Of a DNA stretch of 17,563 nucleotides, positions 1 through 6,701 are shown piece by piece. Within the stretch, counting starts at the first letter, position 1. Each line of letters begins with the position of its first letter. A program made the translations under genes and the position numbers. The stretch comes from Candidatus Shapirobacteria bacterium UBA4809 (GTDB taxonomy: Bacteria; Patescibacteriota; Microgenomatia; UBA12405), in the NCBI GenBank assembly GCA_002402535.1, contig DHGB01000032.1:1-17563 (forward strand), written 5' to 3'. The notes beneath the pieces were generated by a model. The model was not told the DNA's origin and made no database searches. It saw nothing but the letters and a program-made list of their open reading frames with translations.

Positions 1-792
1 AAAATCATCAAAATTAATTGAGAAATCATCCAGATGTGGTCCGCACTTACTATGTCCTGCCGCTAATTCTTGTGGATATAGTTGACGTATTTTTCCTTCG
101 TTTATGGTTGACGCTTGATATTTAATTGATAATTTATTAATTTCCTTATCTTGATGGTTAGTAAAAAATAAATTAGCTGATTTAACCCAGGCAAAGCGGA
201 AACTTTGAATAATTTCCGCATTTTTTATAAGTGATTGATCCCAGTAAAATAACTCCGTTTTTTGAGCCTTACCACTGGCAATAATATCAAGTAGTTCATT
301 TCGATTTTTTAGAGCCTTGTGGTACTGAGAGAGAGCCGAGGCGTAGCGCCATTCCGTATTGGCAAAAATTCCATCAAAAAAGTCTCTTCTTCTCCCTGGT
401 GAACCATTAATTAGTCTCAAGTCTTCTGGTTCAAATACCACTATTTTTACCTTCCCCCAGTATTTAGCCCTAGTTTTGACTACTTTATCAATCAAAAATC
501 GTCGTTTTAAGGCTCCATTATCTTCTCGCCAGAGTTGAACCTCAACTTCATATTCCCCTTGTTTGTCCAATATTTTAGCTCTAACGCTACTAATTTTCTC
601 TCCCCATTTTATTAATTGGCCAGAGCTTGACGATCTAAAACTTTTTCCTGAAGACAAAAAATAAATCGCTTCCAGCAAATTACTCTTTCCGCTCCCATTT
701 TTCCCCAAAACTAAGTTTGCCCCTTTATCAAATTCCACCAACTTTTTATCGTATGACCGAAAATTCTGTAATAATATCTTACTAATATACAT
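1..792 (-). CDS. recF: DNA replication/repair protein RecF, C-terminus cut by window edge
   Basis: Read by hand as 264 codons open to the window edge; roughly the last 100 residues of a usual ~360-residue RecF are missing. RecF is an SMC-like ATPase that binds gapped DNA and helps RecOR load RecA. The N-terminus has the family form (MYISKILLQNFRSY), a Walker A motif at residues 30-37 (GKNGSGKS), and a RecF-type segment around residues 120-140 (PEDLRLINGSPGRRRDFFD). The ATG at 792 is chosen because a perfect TATAAT lies 9 nt upstream. The usual dnaA/dnaN neighbours are not in view; the upstream neighbour is a Nudix gene 90 nt away. Family assignment is firm. Confidence 0.95.
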   Translation of the reverse strand, partial: MYISKILLQNFRSYDKKLVEFDKGANLVLGKNGSGKSNLLEAIYFLSSGKSFRSSSSGQLIKWGEKISSVRAKILDKQGEYEVEVQLWREDNGALKRRFLIDKVVKTRAKYWGKVKIVVFEPEDLRLINGSPGRRRDFFDGIFANTEWRYASALSQYHKALKNRNELLDIIASGKAQKTELFYWDQSLIKNAEIIQSFRFAWVKSANLFFTNHQDKEINKLSIKYQASTINEGKIRQLYPQELAAGHSKCGPHLDDFSINFDDF

Positions 793-801
793 CTTCCGCT
801 T

Positions 802-807
802 ATTATA
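802..807 (-). promoter_or_regulatory. -10 box of recF
   Basis: Perfect TATAAT on the minus strand, 9 nt before the recF ATG. No convincing -35 is seen. Transcription would start within a few bases of the start codon, so the mRNA is leaderless or nearly so. The rest of the 793-882 interval holds no recognisable gene. Confidence 0.6.
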
Positions 808-882
808 GCCGATTCTTACCTAAAATTCTTTGTTTTATTAAATTAAAAACAAAAATTTATCTCTATTATTTTTTCAGGTAGT

Positions 883-1425
883 TTAGTTAGTACTATCATT
901 GACCAATAAATTAAAAGCTGACAAAAAACCCATATCTTTAATTTCATTATCAATAATCATTTTTTTTATTTTATCTACATCAATTAGCTCGTAGCTCAAT
1001 ATTTCATCTTCTTCTCGTTTTTCCTCTACTTTTTCATCCTGAATTTTTAAAATTACCACGTATGCTTTCATCGAACAAAATCCGGGCTGGGGGTATATTT
1101 CAAAAACTTTGCTACCAACTCCAATAAAACCAGTTTCTTCTAAAAGTTCTCTTTTTGCCGCATCAAGCGGTGTTTCATCTTTATTTATCCAGCCTGCTGG
1201 GAGTTCATAAACAAAATCATCAACACCTCTTCTGTATTGTCTTTCCACGATAATTTTTTTGTCCTTGTCTATCGCTAAAATTAACACATAATCAGGTCTA
1301 TTTAGATGGTAATACCCTTCAACAATTTTGCCATCAGGTAGTTCGTATGATCTATCTTCAATTGATAACCATTTGGAATCGAAAACATTTTTCTTGCCCA
1401 GCAATTTCCATTTTTTATCAGTCAT
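883..1425 (-). CDS. Nudix hydrolase, ADP-ribose pyrophosphatase-like
   Basis: 180 residues. A complete Nudix box (G-x5-E-x7-REuxEExGu) lies at residues 78-100: G78, E84, R92, E93, E96, E97, G99. The length, the N-terminal segment (WLSIEDRSYELPDG) and the PxPG-type segment after the box (YPQPGFC) resemble the NudF/ADP-ribose pyrophosphatase branch, which cleaves ADP-ribose to AMP and ribose 5-phosphate. Substrate choice within Nudix enzymes cannot be settled from sequence. It lies between tRNA-Tyr and recF on the same strand and has its own -10 box. Ribose 5-phosphate from this reaction could feed the pentose enzymes encoded at 3060-6142; that link is inference. Confidence 0.9.
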   Translation of the reverse strand: MTDKKWKLLGKKNVFDSKWLSIEDRSYELPDGKIVEGYYHLNRPDYVLILAIDKDKKIIVERQYRRGVDDFVYELPAGWINKDETPLDAAKRELLEETGFIGVGSKVFEIYPQPGFCSMKAYVVILKIQDEKVEEKREEDEILSYELIDVDKIKKMIIDNEIKDMGFLSAFNLLVNDSTN

Positions 1426-1430
1426 AAATC

Positions 1431-1436
1431 ATTTTA
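1431..1436 (-). promoter_or_regulatory. -10 box of the Nudix gene
   Basis: TAAAAT on the minus strand, only 5 nt before the ATG at 1425. The distance implies a leaderless transcript. No Shine-Dalgarno sequence is present. Confidence 0.5.
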
Positions 1437-1479
1437 ACAAAATATCGAAAATGGTTTATTGCTTTTTAAAAGAGATGTG

Positions 1480-1551
1480 TCCAGCTGGTAGGAGTTGAAC
1501 CTACTTAAAACGGTTTTACAGACCGCTGCCTTACCGTCCGGCACCAGCTGG
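1480..1551 (-). tRNA. tRNA-Tyr (anticodon GTA), archaeal-like features
   Basis: The minus strand folds into a cloverleaf: acceptor CCAGCTG/CAGCTGG (7 bp, perfect), D-stem GCC/GGC, anticodon stem GCGGT/ACCGT with loop CTGTAAA (anticodon GTA), T-stem GTAGG/CCTAC with loop TTCAACT, discriminator A. The variable loop is only 5 nt (TTTAA). Bacterial tRNA-Tyr normally has a long variable arm and G1-C72; here it is class I with C1-G72, the archaeal/eukaryotic identity pair. In this alignment position 8 is G instead of the near-universal U, although the palindromic acceptor strand (CCAGCTGG) leaves a one-base register ambiguity. CCA is not encoded (the next bases are CAC). Confidence 0.93.
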
Positions 1552-1563
1552 TTGTCGTGAGTG

Positions 1564-1569
1564 ATTATA
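1564..1569 (-). promoter_or_regulatory. Extended -10 of tRNA-Tyr
   Basis: Minus-strand TGCTATAAT: a TATAAT preceded by the TGn extension, 12 nt before the tRNA 5' end. The -35 is weak. It faces the xthA -10 box about 20 bp away, so this is a divergent promoter pair. Confidence 0.65.
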
Positions 1570-1583
1570 GCAAAATTATCAGG

Positions 1584-1589
1584 TAAAAT
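1584..1589 (+). promoter_or_regulatory. -10 box of xthA
   Basis: TAAAAT ends 10 nt before the ATG at 1600, giving a leader of at most a few bases. Its position argues against the upstream GTG at 1561 as the start codon, because that GTG would lie upstream of the promoter. Confidence 0.5.
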
Positions 1590-1599
1590 AGAATCACTT

Positions 1600-2367
1600 A
1601 TGACTCTTCGTCTCATTTCTTGGAACCTCGCCGGTATGCGTGCGGCTATCAAAAAAGGTCTTTTTGATTTTATGGAAAAAGACAAGGCGGATATTTACTG
1701 TTTTCAAGAAGTTAAGGCCAAAGCTGACCAAGTCCCTCTTCTAGATTGTCCAAGGGGTTATCGTCAGTTTTGGAACCCTGCGGCCAAAGCCGGTTATTCC
1801 GGAGTGGCCACTTTTACTAAAATAGAACCAAAATCTGTCATTATCGGCGACCGCGATAACGATTGGGATGATGAGGGACGAGTTATCATTACCAAATTTG
1901 ACGAATTTACTTTACTTAATGTCTATTTTCCCAACGGTCAACGAGACCTCGGTCGCCTCGATTTTAAAATGAAATTTTATAATTATTTTTTAAAATATAT
2001 CGACGACCTGCGAGATAGAGGAGAGAAGGTAATTTTTTGCGGCGATGTCAACACCGCTCATACTGAAATTGATTTAGCTCGCCCCAAAGACAACGCTAAA
2101 ACTTCCGGCTTCTTGCCGATAGAAAGAGCCTGGATGGATAAATTAGTTGCTCATAATTGGACTGATACATACCGCCTCATTAATAATAACAAAATCGAAT
2201 ACTCCTGGTGGTCCCAGCGCTCTGGCGCCCGTCCCAAAAACGTTGGCTGGCGCATTGATTATTTCTTTATTGATAAAAAACTAGAGTCCAAAATTACCGA
2301 CGCTTTTATTCTCACTGATGTCTACGGCTCCGACCACTGTCCGATTGGAATTGAGATTAAATTATAA
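1600..2367 (+). CDS. xthA: Exodeoxyribonuclease III / AP endonuclease
   Basis: 255 residues from the ATG at 1600, close to E. coli ExoIII (268). The frame is open to a GTG at 1561, but ExoIII proteins begin close to the (K/R)xISWN motif, and the -10 box lies between the two candidates. Motifs of the exonuclease-endonuclease-phosphatase fold appear in order: SWNLAGMRA, FQEVKA (metal-binding Glu), YSGVA, GDVNTAH (catalytic Asp/Asn), the WWSQRSGARPKNVGWRIDYF block, and the terminal GSDHCPI (catalytic Asp-His). The enzyme incises abasic sites and trims 3' ends in base-excision repair. The last 11 nt overlap the tail of the convergent peptidase gene. Confidence 0.95.
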   Translation: MTLRLISWNLAGMRAAIKKGLFDFMEKDKADIYCFQEVKAKADQVPLLDCPRGYRQFWNPAAKAGYSGVATFTKIEPKSVIIGDRDNDWDDEGRVIITKFDEFTLLNVYFPNGQRDLGRLDFKMKFYNYFLKYIDDLRDRGEKVIFCGDVNTAHTEIDLARPKDNAKTSGFLPIERAWMDKLVAHNWTDTYRLINNNKIEYSWWSQRSGARPKNVGWRIDYFFIDKKLESKITDAFILTDVYGSDHCPIGIEIKL

Positions 2368-3037
2368 ATTTATTTGTTCCTTCCCTTTTCAGCCACCGAT
2401 TATTTTCCCTCCAGTTACTGTCGTATTTTTCCAGAAGTTCCCAAAAAGCTCTCGAATGATTTTTGATCGTTAGGTGGGTCAGTTCGTGGAGAATTACGTG
2501 TTCAAATTTATCCATCGGGAATAAAATTATTTGCCAATTGAAATTTAATGAGCCCATCCCAGAACAGGATCCATATCTTGAGCTTTGATTTTTTATTCCC
2601 ACTTTTTCGTAGTGTAAATTATATTTATTAGCCAGCTCTCTCGTTTTTTCTTTAATTAATTTACCAGCCAGAATTCTCATTTTTTTATCAAAAATTTCTT
2701 TTAATTTATTTTTTTCCGAATAGTTTATCAAGATATTTTTATCGATAATTACCAGTGAATCCCTCAAAGCTTTTTTTGTCTCTACTTCGTAATTTTCGCC
2801 TAAAATTTCTATCTTTTTAATTTTATTTAATCTTTTTTTCTTTTTTATTTTTTTATTTTGTCTTAGAATCCAGCCTTCATTGTTCTTAATAAATTTATTG
2901 ACGACCATCAAAGGCATCAGCCAGGGGATATTAACCACTATTTTATTTTTTCCTACTATTCTCAGTCGTAATGTCTGCACCCTTTTCCTCTTTATTTCTA
3001 TTAAAAATTTTTTCTCTCCAATCTTAATTTTTTCCAT
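2357..3037 (-). CDS. YgjP-like zinc metallopeptidase (DUF45/M48-related)
   Basis: 226 residues, very basic in the first half (lysine-rich segment around 61-75). The C-terminal half holds the zinc site HELTH at 184-188 with the likely third ligand H194 in the form HELTHLTIKNHSRAFW, typical of the YgjP/DUF45 family. The segment before it (QSSRYGSCSGMGSLNFNW) is also family-like. No signal peptide or membrane segment is visible, so it is probably cytoplasmic. The physiological substrate of the family is not well defined. The gene converges on xthA with an 11-nt overlap and diverges from rpiB across only 22 bp. Confidence 0.88.
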   Translation of the reverse strand: MEKIKIGEKKFLIEIKRKRVQTLRLRIVGKNKIVVNIPWLMPLMVVNKFIKNNEGWILRQNKKIKKKKRLNKIKKIEILGENYEVETKKALRDSLVIIDKNILINYSEKNKLKEIFDKKMRILAGKLIKEKTRELANKYNLHYEKVGIKNQSSRYGSCSGMGSLNFNWQIILFPMDKFEHVILHELTHLTIKNHSRAFWELLEKYDSNWRENNRWLKREGTNKFII

Positions 3038-3059
3038 AAATGTTAATATAGTATAAGGG
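3038..3059. promoter_or_regulatory. 22-bp bidirectional promoter core (peptidase gene / rpiB)
   Basis: This is the whole gap between two divergent ATGs. Plus strand: TATAGT at 3047-3052, 7 nt before the rpiB ATG. Minus strand: TATATT at 3045-3050, 7 nt before the peptidase ATG. The two -10 boxes share four base pairs, and any -35 contacts would lie inside the opposite coding sequence. Both transcripts would be leaderless. Confidence 0.55.
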
Positions 3060-3506
3060 ATGATATATATTGCTGCTGACCATCGCGGTTTTCGGTTAAA
3101 AGAAGAGATAAAAAAATGGCTCGAAATCGAGCTTTATGAATTTCGTGATCTGGGTGCTACTGAATACGAACGTGATGATGATTATCCGAAGTTTGCCATA
3201 AAACTAGGTGAAACGGTTACCAGAGAAAACGCTCGGGGAATTTTAATCTGTGGCTCCGGGGTTGGTGCTTCTATCGCTGCTAATAAGGTGAGTGGGATTC
3301 GCGCCGGACTTTGCACCTCGGTCAAACAGGCTGCCTCCGCTCGAAGCGATGACAATATCAATATTCTTTGCTTAAGCGCCGACTGGGTAAGCGTCAAAGA
3401 TAATCAAAAAATTACTGAAACTTTTTTGAAAACTCTTTTCTCAAGCGAGGAGCGTCATATTAGAAGAATTAATCAAATCAAAGACTATGAAACTCAAGAG
3501 CGTTGA
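3060..3506 (+). CDS. rpiB: Ribose-5-phosphate isomerase B
   Basis: 148 residues, the usual RpiB/LacAB size. It interconverts ribose 5-phosphate and ribulose 5-phosphate. Visible motifs: the N-terminal AADHRGF (D7, H8) and the anion-hole loop CGSGVGASIAANKVSGIRAG with the catalytic Cys at 64. The later segment that usually reads RxHNDxN reads RSDDNIN (residues 95-101), so the conserved His used in sugar ring opening in E. coli RpiB is apparently Asp. It is the first gene of a plus-strand cluster with pgk, gap, rpe and a LOG gene. It ends in TGA and overlaps pgk by 20 nt. The family is sure; RpiB rather than a LacA/B-like sugar isomerase is inferred from context. Confidence 0.9.
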   Translation: MIYIAADHRGFRLKEEIKKWLEIELYEFRDLGATEYERDDDYPKFAIKLGETVTRENARGILICGSGVGASIAANKVSGIRAGLCTSVKQAASARSDDNINILCLSADWVSVKDNQKITETFLKTLFSSEERHIRRINQIKDYETQER

Positions 3507-4497
3507 AGAAATTATTCCTCAAATTAGGGTTGTTTTACGTCTCGATCTCGACCTTCCTTTTTTTGATAATAAAATTATTGACAACTCTCGTCTCCAAAAA
3601 TCTTTACCCACCATTAGATTGTTGCTCGAAAAAAAATGCAAAATTTTAATTATCGGTCATCGTGGTCGGCCGAATGGCATCGAAGACAAATATACCCTCA
3701 GGCCAGTTTACTTAGAACTAATGTCCCTTTTAGAACCAGAAGGAGAGTCTTTAATTGAAAGTGTTTTTATGCCGGAAATTAATTTTGAACAAATTGATCA
3801 GGCCTTGGCTGTCAATAATCTTGTTTTTTTAGAAAATATCCGTTTTTGGCCAGAAGAAGAAAATAACACTGCCTCTTTTTTAGCCCCCCTCAGTGGATTT
3901 TGTCAGGCCTATGTCAACGATGCCTTTGCTGTGGCTCATCGCGCTCACGCCTCGATTACTTTATGGCAACATTTACCCAGTTTTTATGGTTTAAGCTTTA
4001 TTGAGGAATATAATCACCTTGTCTCTTTAGGAAATCCCTCCCGGCCACTCACCCTTATTCTCGGCGGTGCCAAAGAGGATAAATTAAAACATCTGGATAA
4101 ATTAATTTCTCACTGCGATCACATTTTAATTGGTGGCAAGTTACCTCAGCTTTTATCCCTCGTTGACCCCAAAATTATTCCTGCTATTTTGACTCCGGAT
4201 ACCTTTGATATTAATGAAGAATCCATCGCTAAATTCACTGAAATAATAAATAATTCAAAAACAATAATTTGGGCAGGAGCTATGGGCTTTTATGAAAATG
4301 AAAATTATCGAAACGGAACTGAAAAAATTGCTCGGGCCATTGCCGCTACCACAGCCTACAAGGTTGTGGCTGGTGGTGATACCTCCGCCTCTGTTTTAAA
4401 TTTAAATCTCAAAGATAAATACGATTTTTTCTGTAGTGGCGGGGGAGTCCTTCTTGAATTTTTGGTCAATCCCAATCTCCCCGCCTGGTCGAATTAA
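3487..4497 (+). CDS. pgk: Phosphoglycerate kinase, short and divergent
   Basis: 336 residues against about 390-400 for typical bacterial PGK. The enzyme transfers phosphate from 1,3-bisphosphoglycerate to ADP. The substrate-binding arginines are present: R35 (NSRLQ), R61 (GHRGRP), R119 (LENIRF) and R152 (AHRAHAS). The C-terminal domain retains GGAK (193-196), E270 and GGDT (296-299). Deviations: the RVDxNVP motif reads RLDLDLP (Asn to Asp at 22), and the usually invariant WNGPMGxFE reads WAGAMGFYE (262-270). Much of the missing length appears to lie between GGK (217) and the WAGA motif. The start overlaps rpiB by 20 nt and no ribosome-binding site is seen. The family is clear despite the changes. 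Confidence 0.9.
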   Translation: MKLKSVEEIIPQIRVVLRLDLDLPFFDNKIIDNSRLQKSLPTIRLLLEKKCKILIIGHRGRPNGIEDKYTLRPVYLELMSLLEPEGESLIESVFMPEINFEQIDQALAVNNLVFLENIRFWPEEENNTASFLAPLSGFCQAYVNDAFAVAHRAHASITLWQHLPSFYGLSFIEEYNHLVSLGNPSRPLTLILGGAKEDKLKHLDKLISHCDHILIGGKLPQLLSLVDPKIIPAILTPDTFDINEESIAKFTEIINNSKTIIWAGAMGFYENENYRNGTEKIARAIAATTAYKVVAGGDTSASVLNLNLKDKYDFFCSGGGVLLEFLVNPNLPAWSN

Positions 4498-4512
4498 CAG
4501 ATTCTTTTGTTG

Positions 4513-4518
4513 TATTAT
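4513..4518 (+). promoter_or_regulatory. Possible internal -10 box before gap
   Basis: TATTAT, 5 nt before the gap ATG, in the only real intergenic gap of the cluster (26 nt). The spacing matches the leaderless pattern seen at other starts, so gap may also be transcribed separately. AT-rich chance occurrence cannot be excluded. Confidence 0.35.
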
Positions 4519-4523
4519 TAATT

Positions 4524-5558
4524 ATGGAAACAAAAAAACTGAAAATCGGCATTAATGGTTTTGGGCGAATTGGCACTGTCGTTCTTAGAGCTATTTTGAT
4601 GGAAAAATATGACGTTGAAGTGGCGGCGATTAATACTCGGGGTGAGCTTGAAATGGAAGCCTACGCCTATCAGTTTAAATACGATTCTGTCTACGGTCGT
4701 TTTCCCGGTAAAATCTCTTTTGCCGAACCCCAAAAAGCCCGTGAAACCGGCCGTCTTCTCATCAATGATTTAGAAATTCCCTTTCTAGGAGAAAGTGACC
4801 CCGCTCAAATTCCCTGGAAAAATTATGGGGTTGATATCGTTTTAGAATGCACTGGTGCCTTTATCGACTCCAAAGCCGCCCTTCATTTAAACGGTGGAGC
4901 CAAAAAAGTTATTATCTCTGCCCCCGCCAAAGATCCCAAGATTCCGGTTTATATTTTGGGTGTTAATGCTGATAAATACCATGGCGAGACTCTTATTTCC
5001 AATGGCTCCTGTACTACGAACTGTGTCGCTCCCATTGTCAAATTAATTGATCAAAAAATCGGTTTTCAGGAGGGTGTTTTGACCACTATTCATGCCTATA
5101 CTACCAATCAAAATATTGTCGATGGCAGCGGTAAAGATCCTCGCCGCGCCCGAGCCGCCGCCATCAATATTGTTCCCACTTCTACCGGAGCGGCCGAGGC
5201 CGTTATTGCCGCCTATCCCGAGGCTAGGGGGCGTTTTGCTGGTACCGCCATTCGGGTCCCTGTTGTTTGCGGTTCTTATTCTGATTTAACTTTTAAATTA
5301 GTCCGCTCCTCTACTGTCGAAGAAATTAATGCTCTTTTTGAAGATGCTGCTTCTCAATCTTCCCTCGTCGGGAAATTAAAAGTTTCTTATGAGCCACTCG
5401 TTTCTTCAGATATTATAGGCAACAATTCTTCATGTCTTATCGATACTCGTATGACTAAGGTCGTTTCCGACGATATGGTTTCTATCGGAGCCTGGTATGA
5501 CAATGAATACGGTTATAGCTGTCGTCTCATCGAGATGGCTCTTCATATATGGAAATAA
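4524..5558 (+). CDS. gap: Glyceraldehyde-3-phosphate dehydrogenase
   Basis: 344 residues, normal length. It oxidises glyceraldehyde 3-phosphate to 1,3-bisphosphoglycerate. The Rossmann motif INGFGRIG is at 10-17, the catalytic Cys163 sits in SNGSCTTNC (usual SNASCTTNC), and the catalytic His190 is in HAYTTNQ. The C-terminal WYDNEYGYS is intact. At the position of the NAD-selecting Asp (usual INDL) the sequence reads INTRG (36-40), so Asp is replaced by Thr with an adjacent Arg. This would fit relaxed or NADP-leaning cofactor use, which is inference. It follows pgk by 26 nt and overlaps rpe by 10 nt. Confidence 0.96.
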   Translation: METKKLKIGINGFGRIGTVVLRAILMEKYDVEVAAINTRGELEMEAYAYQFKYDSVYGRFPGKISFAEPQKARETGRLLINDLEIPFLGESDPAQIPWKNYGVDIVLECTGAFIDSKAALHLNGGAKKVIISAPAKDPKIPVYILGVNADKYHGETLISNGSCTTNCVAPIVKLIDQKIGFQEGVLTTIHAYTTNQNIVDGSGKDPRRARAAAINIVPTSTGAAEAVIAAYPEARGRFAGTAIRVPVVCGSYSDLTFKLVRSSTVEEINALFEDAASQSSLVGKLKVSYEPLVSSDIIGNNSSCLIDTRMTKVVSDDMVSIGAWYDNEYGYSCRLIEMALHIWK

Positions 5559-6142
5559 TTCCCACTATTTTAGAAAAAGATTTCGATTTAGCTGAAAACC
5601 GTTTCTCTCAAATAAAAAATCTCTCTTCCTGGATCCAAATTGATGTTGTTGATAATGTTTTTACCTCTGGAAAAAGTTTCGAGCTCGAATTAATTTCAAA
5701 ATTTAATCAAAGATACTCTAGTCTATGGGATATCCATCTGATGGTTAAAGAACCGATTAATTGGCTAAAAAAATGTCTCTTTGTTGATGCTTCTCGAATT
5801 TATGGTCAAGTTGAAATGATGTCAAATCGAGAAATCTTTGTTACTGAAGCCAAAAATTTAGGTTTAGAGGTTGGCCTGGCTTTTAATATTGATACCCCGG
5901 TTGATAATATTCCCAGTGAGTGCGATTTAATCTTACTAATGGCACGTCCAGCCGGCTTTGGCACCTATCCTTTAGATGAAACTATTTTTCAAAAAATAAC
6001 TGAAGCTAAAAAAATTGGCAAAAAAATTGCCATTGATGGGGGAGTTACTCCAGATAATTTTTCTCAAATAAAACAATTCGGAGTTGATATTATTTATTTA
6101 GGTCAATATTTTTTAGATTTAATTCATGAAAAAGAAAAATAA
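5549..6142 (+). CDS. rpe: Ribulose-phosphate 3-epimerase family protein, divergent
   Basis: 197 residues, shorter than the usual ~220. The TIM-barrel epimerase pattern is recognisable: IIPTILEKDF at the start (usual PSILSADF), IQIDVVDN (usual LHVDVMDG), DIHLMV, ARPAGFGT (usual VNPGFGGQ) and IDGGVTPDN. Of the four metal ligands, Asp32, His63 and Asp163 are present, but the first His is Gln30. The start motif has Thr for Ser. The expected reaction is ribulose 5-phosphate to xylulose 5-phosphate; with these changes, activity or substrate may differ. Its place between gap and a phosphoribohydrolase, in a cluster begun by rpiB, supports a pentose-phosphate role. It overlaps gap by 10 nt and the next gene by 17 nt. 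Confidence 0.8.
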   Translation: MEIIPTILEKDFDLAENRFSQIKNLSSWIQIDVVDNVFTSGKSFELELISKFNQRYSSLWDIHLMVKEPINWLKKCLFVDASRIYGQVEMMSNREIFVTEAKNLGLEVGLAFNIDTPVDNIPSECDLILLMARPAGFGTYPLDETIFQKITEAKKIGKKIAIDGGVTPDNFSQIKQFGVDIIYLGQYFLDLIHEKEK

Positions 6143-6701
6143 AAAACGTCTTCGCATTGCTTTTTTCGGCAACTCTGATGTCAAAAAAAGAAGCCTCAGT
6201 TTTATTGATGCCTATGATACGGCTCAACTTTTAAGTAAAAACAACTTTACTATTATCAATGGTGGTGGGCCGGGAATTATGCTGGCTTCAACCCTTGGGG
6301 CAGTTTCTGTTCACGGCCGAGCCGAAGCTGTGGTTATCAATCCAAAGAGCCAACCAGTCGCTCATTACGAAGGCCAGTATCCGGAGAATATTTCTCAGGT
6401 TAAACGAATCTATTCTTTAAAATCTTATCAAGGAAGACTGAGTAAACTAATTAAACTTGCTAGTGCTTACGTTATTTTTTACGGTGGTACCGGCACTCTG
6501 GCCGAAATGGCTTATGTCTGGTCTGAGGCCAAATTCGCCTTTCCCCGCCAAAAACCCATTATTTTTTATGGCAAAAAATGGCGCAAAATAATTAATACCA
6601 TTACTTCCGAATTAAAATTTGAAAAAATTGAAAAACAAATTTGTTATTTCGTCGACAAACCCGAGCAAGTTTTGGAAATTATCAAAACCTATTCCAAATA
6701 A
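6126..6701 (+). CDS. LOG family protein (nucleoside 5'-monophosphate phosphoribohydrolase-like)
   Basis: 191 residues with a Rossmann-like fold. Family motifs: GGGPGIM at 46-52, R104, and the GGTGTLAE motif at 120-127 containing the catalytic Glu127 (usual PGGxGTxxE). Such proteins are often mislabelled lysine decarboxylases. Characterised members hydrolyse nucleoside or cytokinin 5'-monophosphates to free base and ribose 5-phosphate. A lysine-rich N-terminus (MKKKNKKR) precedes the fold. It overlaps rpe by 17 nt and is the last gene of the pentose/glycolysis cluster; its product would be the substrate of RpiB, the first gene's product. Its last 13 nt overlap the end of rpoD on the other strand, with no terminator between. 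The exact substrate is unknown. Confidence 0.85.
   Translation: MKKKNKKRLRIAFFGNSDVKKRSLSFIDAYDTAQLLSKNNFTIINGGGPGIMLASTLGAVSVHGRAEAVVINPKSQPVAHYEGQYPENISQVKRIYSLKSYQGRLSKLIKLASAYVIFYGGTGTLAEMAYVWSEAKFAFPRQKPIIFYGKKWRKIINTITSELKFEKIEKQICYFVDKPEQVLEIIKTYSK

Noticed and set aside
1561..1599. GTG-started N-terminal extension of xthA
   Set aside because: It lies across the tRNA-Tyr and xthA promoter boxes and adds 13 residues not expected before the ExoIII SWN motif; the ATG at 1600 fits better.
3504..3506. Alternative genetic code with TGA as Gly or Trp
   Set aside because: rpiB ends at a TGA at the expected length, and Trp is encoded by TGG throughout, so the standard bacterial code is assumed.
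5092..5289. Proline/leucine-rich plus-strand ORF inside gap
   Set aside because: It is an out-of-frame shadow of a well-conserved coding region.
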